Assembly (NCBI GenBank): GCA_038496445.1
Contig: JALMLS010000283.1
Location: 1-23,921 of the forward strand
Direction: 5' to 3'
Origin: Trichosphaerium sp. ATCC 40318
Lineage: Eukaryota > Discosea > Flabellinia > Trichosidae
Length of the DNA: 23,921 nucleotides
A model generated the notes under the pieces. It was not told the origin of the DNA, did not search any database, and saw only the letters and a program-made list of their open reading frames with translations. The position numbers were made by a program, and so were the translations under genes. Of the stretch, positions 20,029 to 23,921 are shown one piece after another; position 1 is the first letter of the stretch, and each line of letters begins with the position of its first letter.

Positions 20029-20742
20029 ATGAATACGGAGGTGATACAATTTAACACAGGAGAATCAAACAATTGCTCTCTCCTACGTCTTCCTATGGAG
20101 CTTCTGCTTGATATTATAGATTTAGACTATGAAGCGTATTCAAAACTGCCACTTGTATCTAAATATATGGCAACTGCGACAAGATTTGATTCTAAGCTCA
20201 ACAAACATGGAAAATGGATGAGGCTAACATGTGGTATAGTTCAACACCATCATTTTGCCAACGGTAAACATGATGGAGAGCTGAAAGTATGGTGTAAAAC
20301 AGATGGACTTATTGAGCACTTCAAACAGCAACCCAAGTATTGGTTAAACAATGCTCATAAATGGAAGGTTGTTCATTATGTGAATGATAAACGAGAAGGC
20401 AAATATGAGTGCTGGTATGATAATGATAAATTAAACCACAAGTGTCATTATATCAATGGTAAACGAGAAGGAGAGTACAAGTCATGGTTTGAGAATGGCC
20501 AATTAATGGAGGAGTTTAGCTATGTAAATGGCAAACGAGAAGGAGAGTTCAAGTCATGGTATGATAATGGCCAATTGAAAGAGAATTCTTATTATGTTAA
20601 TGATAAACGAGAAGGAGAGTTCAAGTCATGGTATACTAATGGCCAAAAGCGCAAAAAGTCTCAGTATGTGGATGGCAAAATACAAGGATTTTACATAACA
20701 TGGACTCCTCGTGGTGAACTGAACATACACTCAAATTGCTGA
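20029..20742 (+). CDS. F-box-like protein with MORN/YwqK-type repeats, 237 aa, intronless
   Basis: Residues about 18-55 (LLRLPMELLLDIIDLD then KLPLVSKYM) look like an F-box, which would recruit a Skp1-type ubiquitin ligase. Residues about 75-232 carry repeats of 22-24 residues with the core YVNGKREGEFKSWYDNGQLK; four to five are clear and two more at the N-side are degenerate. This F-box plus MORN-variant layout is well known from marseilleviruses and other giant viruses of amoebae, as well as some protists. The gene has no intron while most neighbours have several, and the repeats are nearly identical at DNA level, showing recent expansion. An AATAAA follows at 20804-20809. The start is the first ATG after stops in frame. 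Transfer from or to a virus is inference. Confidence 0.9.
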   Translation: MNTEVIQFNTGESNNCSLLRLPMELLLDIIDLDYEAYSKLPLVSKYMATATRFDSKLNKHGKWMRLTCGIVQHHHFANGKHDGELKVWCKTDGLIEHFKQQPKYWLNNAHKWKVVHYVNDKREGKYECWYDNDKLNHKCHYINGKREGEYKSWFENGQLMEEFSYVNGKREGEFKSWYDNGQLKENSYYVNDKREGEFKSWYTNGQKRKKSQYVDGKIQGFYITWTPRGELNIHSNC

Positions 20743-20803
20743 TAAGTGCAAACACTAAGATAATCAAGCAGTTCTTGTAACAATGGTTACTTTATGTTCC
20801 AGC

Positions 20804-20809
20804 AATAAA
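20804..20809 (+). terminator. Poly(A) signal AATAAA of the MORN-repeat gene
   Basis: Hexamer about 62 nt after the TGA stop on the sense strand. Confidence 0.5.
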
Positions 20810-21001
20810 TGAACTTTACGTGTTACGATAGTGTCTTACTCTTTGCTTCAAACTATGTTCCAACGCAAGTACATTTAGAATAAGTCACGTGTCTGAACAA
20901 ACGCCTCGCTGTATTTGACTACACGACAGAGAGTATAAGAAGAAGATTCAACTCTAGTAACAAAACCAAAAACGTGATGAACAGACAGCTGTATAGGCTT
21001 T

Positions 21002-21007
21002 TTTATT
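21002..21007 (-). terminator. Poly(A) signal AATAAA (minus strand)
   Basis: TTTATT on the + strand, 15 nt downstream of the TAA at 21022-21024 of the minus-strand gene. Confidence 0.5.
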
Positions 21008-21021
21008 TTCACATTGTAAGC

Positions 21022-22163
21022 TTAGCGAAAAGGTAGATCAGGGTATACAAACTGTGGTACATTCTCTTGTTGTCTTGTGATTTCAGCAGAAGGATCAACC
21101 CATTCTGGTCTAATAGCAAAGTCGTCTTCCATACGCACGTGACGGAAGAAAAGGCTCTTATCTCCAAAATGAGAAGGTGTCGTTTTAGATGTTACTGAGA
21201 TTTCAGCAATCTTAACTGGGCTTGCCAAAGGTGTATCAATGGCGTAAACATCATAAAGACGTCCTTGACCGAGTGATTCTAGTTGTCTTGGGAGATCAAT
21301 ACCAGGATCAGTGTCTGGGAATGAAGAGTGAGCTTTCATTGAAGGGCTGAATACAAGTCTGAACGGGAAGTTTGGTCTTGCTTCTGGTCTTCCTTGTTGA
21401 TCATGTTGTGCCCAAGGGCTCAAACCGAGCATGTTAGGCCATGACGATGATGTCTTGAACTTCTTAAGAAGGACATTAAGAGCAACAGATGCGTTTGTAC
21501 CGAGAGTTGGTACGTGGTTTGTAAGATCATGTTTAAAGAAATTAAAAGAATTCTGGCCGGATAGGGAGTACATGCCCATAGTATTAACAGAAGGAAGTCC
21601 GTCAATCAATAGTTTGATGCTCAAAGCAGGTGTGAATTCAACAGCACCCGGTTTTAAAGCGGTGGACATACGACAAAGAGCGAAATCGGCTCCTTTGAAC
21701 ATTCCAGTGTAGTTATGGGTTCCTACGCTTTCCCAGCGACATTTGTTGATACCTCCAACGGTATGAATAAGTTTCTTCCTGTACGTATTGAAAATACCTA
21801 TCGATTCGTTAGCAATGTACGTTTAAATGCGACTGATAATAGAAAATGGGTAGGAATTGTTTCTTCCACTGAAAATGACGTTAGAATTGTACCTTGTTTT
21901 GGTAGATCATCAGCAACGGTGTCGAAGGTTCCATTCATGTTCTCTAAGAGAATTTCTACCATAGCAGCGCCATACCAGTCTAATGGTGTAGTGTCGCTTA
22001 CAACAGATGAGTATAGCGTCTCTAGCTTGTCTTTAGCTGTTTTTGCCTCCCATGTAGGCCCACTGTATGGGTAACCGTCTTTAGCCATGTATCCGTATGC
22101 GAATACAAGCGTAGAACAACATAATACAAATAAAACAACTGAGACGTTGCTTACAATGGACAT
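21022..22163 (-). CDS. Secreted protein of a conserved uncharacterised family (catalase-like superfamily suspected), 364 aa
   Basis: Exons on the minus strand: 22163-21893, 21868-21821, 21797-21022; 1095 nt. The introns are 24 and 23 nt. The second must be removed, since otherwise a TAG ends the frame; the first is in frame either way (372 aa if kept). A signal peptide (MSIVSNVSVVLFVLCCSTLV then FAYG) precedes a domain with conserved-looking blocks IHTVGGINK, TGMFKGADFALCRMS (about 137-151), MYSLSGQNSFNFFKHDLTNH, FPDTDPGID and HFGDKSLFFRHVRMEDD. I recall these blocks from a family found in bacteria and protists and placed near catalase-like heme proteins, but no heme ligand can be pointed out here. 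Probably secreted or lumenal; activity unknown. Confidence 0.85.
21798..21820 (-). other. 23-nt spliceosomal intron
   Basis: Minus-strand segment with donor GTACAT, internal GCTAACG as branch point and acceptor ATAG. Reading through it gives a stop; removing it joins two conserved exons in phase 1. Confidence 0.8.
21869..21892 (-). other. 24-nt candidate intron
   Basis: Minus-strand segment with donor GTACAA, TCTAACG branch point and TTTTCAG acceptor. It is a multiple of three without a stop, so the frame does not prove it, but its build copies the neighbouring 23-nt intron. Confidence 0.65.
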
Positions 22164-22743
22164 TTTTACTTTTTTAGCACAATTCAGTGTTACGCCATAA
22201 AAGGAAGGTGGTACCTTTTACAATACCAACTGAAAACAAGGAATCATGCCTAACAGTATTGTATTTATTCCTACAACCTTTCACGTTGGTAAATTTCTTA
22301 TTTTGCCCGTTCTGTGTTCCAAAACTTTTGCTGTCCACGAAATGTGTACTGTACTACAGCATTCGCGGTAAACAAAAAAATCCCGTACAGAAACACATTT
22401 TTTTGAGAAAAGGATACTTGGGATTTTCTTATTTACCACTTGTCACAAAAATTGTGAACAAGCTTGATTTCGAAAGCAAGTTAGGCTTTGAACACCCTAG
22501 GTGCTGTTGTACTTGTGCGACGCAAGCAAGCAGGAGCTCGGTGCCTTAATAAGCATATCAAGTATAACCAATTCCGAAGACATAAAAAAAGTCCAAGTAG
22601 ACATACAAGTAGCGCTTTGTGGAATAGCACGTGTAATTTGAGTTAGAAAATGCACTTGACGTTATTTTGCGGTGCCTCTAAAATAGTAGTTAATAACAAA
22701 GCTCAATTGTACACCACACAAAATCAATACGACCTAATCTAGT
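22164..22743. other. Intergenic between two minus-strand genes
   Basis: Contains the promoter side of the gene starting at 22163 and the 3' flank of the WD40 gene. A + strand frame at 22187-22549 (120 codons) starts within the presumed promoter and shows no domain. A CACGTG lies at 22628. Confidence 0.4.
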
Positions 22744-22748
22744 TTATT
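22743..22748 (-). terminator. Poly(A) signal overlapping the stop codon of the WD40 gene
   Basis: AATAAA on the minus strand includes the TAA stop at 22746-22744, implying a very short 3' UTR. Confidence 0.5.
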
Positions 22749-23921
22749 GTTTGTAAGAAGGTAAATAAGTTTTTTGAGTTCGTGAGTAATCTACTACAGT
22801 TATATCTTCAGCAGATGTGCCGTAGATTAAACTCCAGCTATTACATGATAAAGTACTTATGACGCCTATATTACTCGGTGTTGATATTCTACACTCTCTT
22901 GTGTTTTTACTTTTGTATATTCTAACATTTCTAGATGCAGCTGCAATATATTCATGAATAACTTGCAAGTCGTAAACAATTTCTACAATATCACGTGTTA
23001 GATGAAACAAATTTAGGCGCCTATTTTAAAAATACCTTTTGTATGTACTGTAGACACACGGTTCGTAAAATTCCTTGGATCAACAGCTGAACGAAGTAAG
23101 TAACAATAGTGTAATGTAAAAACCACTTTTCATACTTTGACGGCTTTTTTCAGTTTTGTGTGATTCTAGAACGTACTTATAAGCTCCTTGTTATCACAAG
23201 AAGATACTATATTCCCATTATTAAAATCATAGGTAGCTGCATTTATCCTATGCTTGTGGAAATTAGAACTCGAAGTCACTTGGCCGGTTCTAAACCAAAA
23301 AATTTTGTTAGTTTGTATTATATGTATGGAAATTGACAGCCTTATAGGTACTCACCGAACATCTATCAATTGTGTTGAACGACCAGGAGTAGATACTAGA
23401 ACGTCCCCTACAAAAAATAGAGCCTAGACAGAGGTAAGACTGTGAAGAAAGGAAAAATAATAGCTGAAGGCTCACGAGCGTCTGAGTAAACTCCTCGTAA
23501 ACCAAAATTAAGAACACTATCCTCATATAAACCGTACGTTTATTGGAGTCCAGTTATAAGGAGGTGATATCTTGTACAGCTGAACGTCCTTAACAACATC
23601 CCAAATCTACGAAAAACAAATTGGTTTTTTTAAAGTCACACTTTCTACATACCTCAACATCTCCCTTGTAATTCCCGATAGCCAAGTAATTATGATTGAG
23701 GCTATTAGATACAGATTTTATTTTAGATCGTTCATATTTATACTCGTGGAGTAGCTTTCCATCGTAGATGTCCCACCTTGTTGTTATAAGCAAAGACCAC
23801 ATATATTTGAACTTACACTCGGACTTTTTCCCCAGCAGTTAAAAGCCTATCATCCATAAATGTTAAGTCATCAACAGTATATCCATGGTCTAGAGTTAGT
23901 TTACATTTCCTGTTCTCCCAT
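22744..23921 (-). CDS. WD40-repeat protein, C-terminal 250 aa, 5' end beyond the window
   Basis: Exons on the minus strand: 23921(partial)-23817, 23776-23653, 23606-23578, 23516-23476, 23407-23356, 23289-23177, 23086-23036, 22982-22744; 753 coding nt after the first split codon, all phases matching. Typical blade endings are VWDIYDGK and IEIWD-like (EIWDVVKD), followed by LIDVRTGQ and VRIYKSKN, each after a stretch such as NYLAIGNYKGDV. This gives about four to five beta-propeller blades, the rest lying upstream. WD40 propellers are scaffolds; partner and role cannot be told. Introns are 40-90 nt. The poly(A) signal (TTTATT on +, 22743-22748) overlaps the TAA stop. The branch sequence CTAAC is visible in the introns ending at 23290 and 22983. 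Confidence 0.85.

Larger units (their letters stand above)
20743..21021. other. Convergent 3' flanks
   Basis: Between the stop of the + strand MORN gene and the stop of the - strand gene at 21022. It contains an AATAAA at 20804-20809 for the former and a minus-strand AATAAA at 21002-21007 for the latter, plus one CACGTG at 20885. Confidence 0.5.

Noticed and set aside
22187-22549. 120-codon + strand frame
   Set aside because: Starts in the presumed promoter of the minus-strand gene, with no domain, no phase-compatible partner exon and low-complexity content.
23521-23536. 16-nt intron in the WD40 gene
   Set aside because: A 61-nt intron (23517-23577) with donor GTACAA gives the same downstream frame and a better propeller sequence.
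1-23921. CRISPR arrays, bacterial operons, rRNA genes
   Set aside because: No regularly spaced direct repeats, no Shine-Dalgarno-led gene strings and no rRNA-like sequence were seen.

Overview
This is nuclear DNA of an AT-rich, intron-dense eukaryote, most likely a free-living amoeboid or other unicellular protist. Evidence: spliceable genes whose exon phases close exactly, GT-AG introns mostly 34-224 nt (two candidates of 23-24 nt), YTAAC-like branch points, AATAAA signals just after stops, and TAA, TAG and TGA all used as stops. Many introns open with GTACG instead of the usual GTAAG. I do not name a species; a heterolobosean or amoebozoan is a guess. All gene models were spliced by eye, keeping only structures with open frames and matching phases.

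Layout. 388-6108 (+): a complete 24-exon P4-ATPase lipid flippase (1143 aa). 7101-8383 (+): a seven-exon gene (315 aa) with a HEPN-like Rx4H motif and a C-terminal coiled coil. 8857-10316 (-): a secreted 402-aa protein with a cysteine-rich tail. 10317-12049: no confident gene. 12124-12486 (+): a short coiled-coil gene whose C-terminus resembles that of the 7101 gene. 12506-17172 (+): a full-length non-LTR retrotransposon (ORF1 plus an intact endonuclease-reverse transcriptase ORF2) with perfect 15-bp target site duplications, inserted a few bases after the stop of the coiled-coil gene. 17588-18199 (+): a small signal-peptide, cysteine-rich surface protein with an ambiguous membrane-anchoring C-terminus. 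18611-18835 (-): a small hypothetical ORF. 19006-19928 (-): a secreted protein of six tandem six-cysteine repeats. 20029-20742 (+): an intronless F-box-like protein with MORN/YwqK-type repeats, of a kind common in amoeba-infecting giant viruses. 21022-22163 (-): a secreted 364-aa protein of a conserved uncharacterised family, with two tiny introns. 22744-23921 (-): the 3' part of a WD40-repeat gene that runs off the right edge.

There is no operon logic. Four of the ten host genes encode secretory or cell-surface proteins, and one (the flippase) is a membrane lipid transporter. The best leads are the tiny introns, the intact retrotransposon with an intron-like insert in ORF1, the HEPN-like/coiled-coil gene pair, and a CACGTGAT motif found in introns always in the sense orientation.
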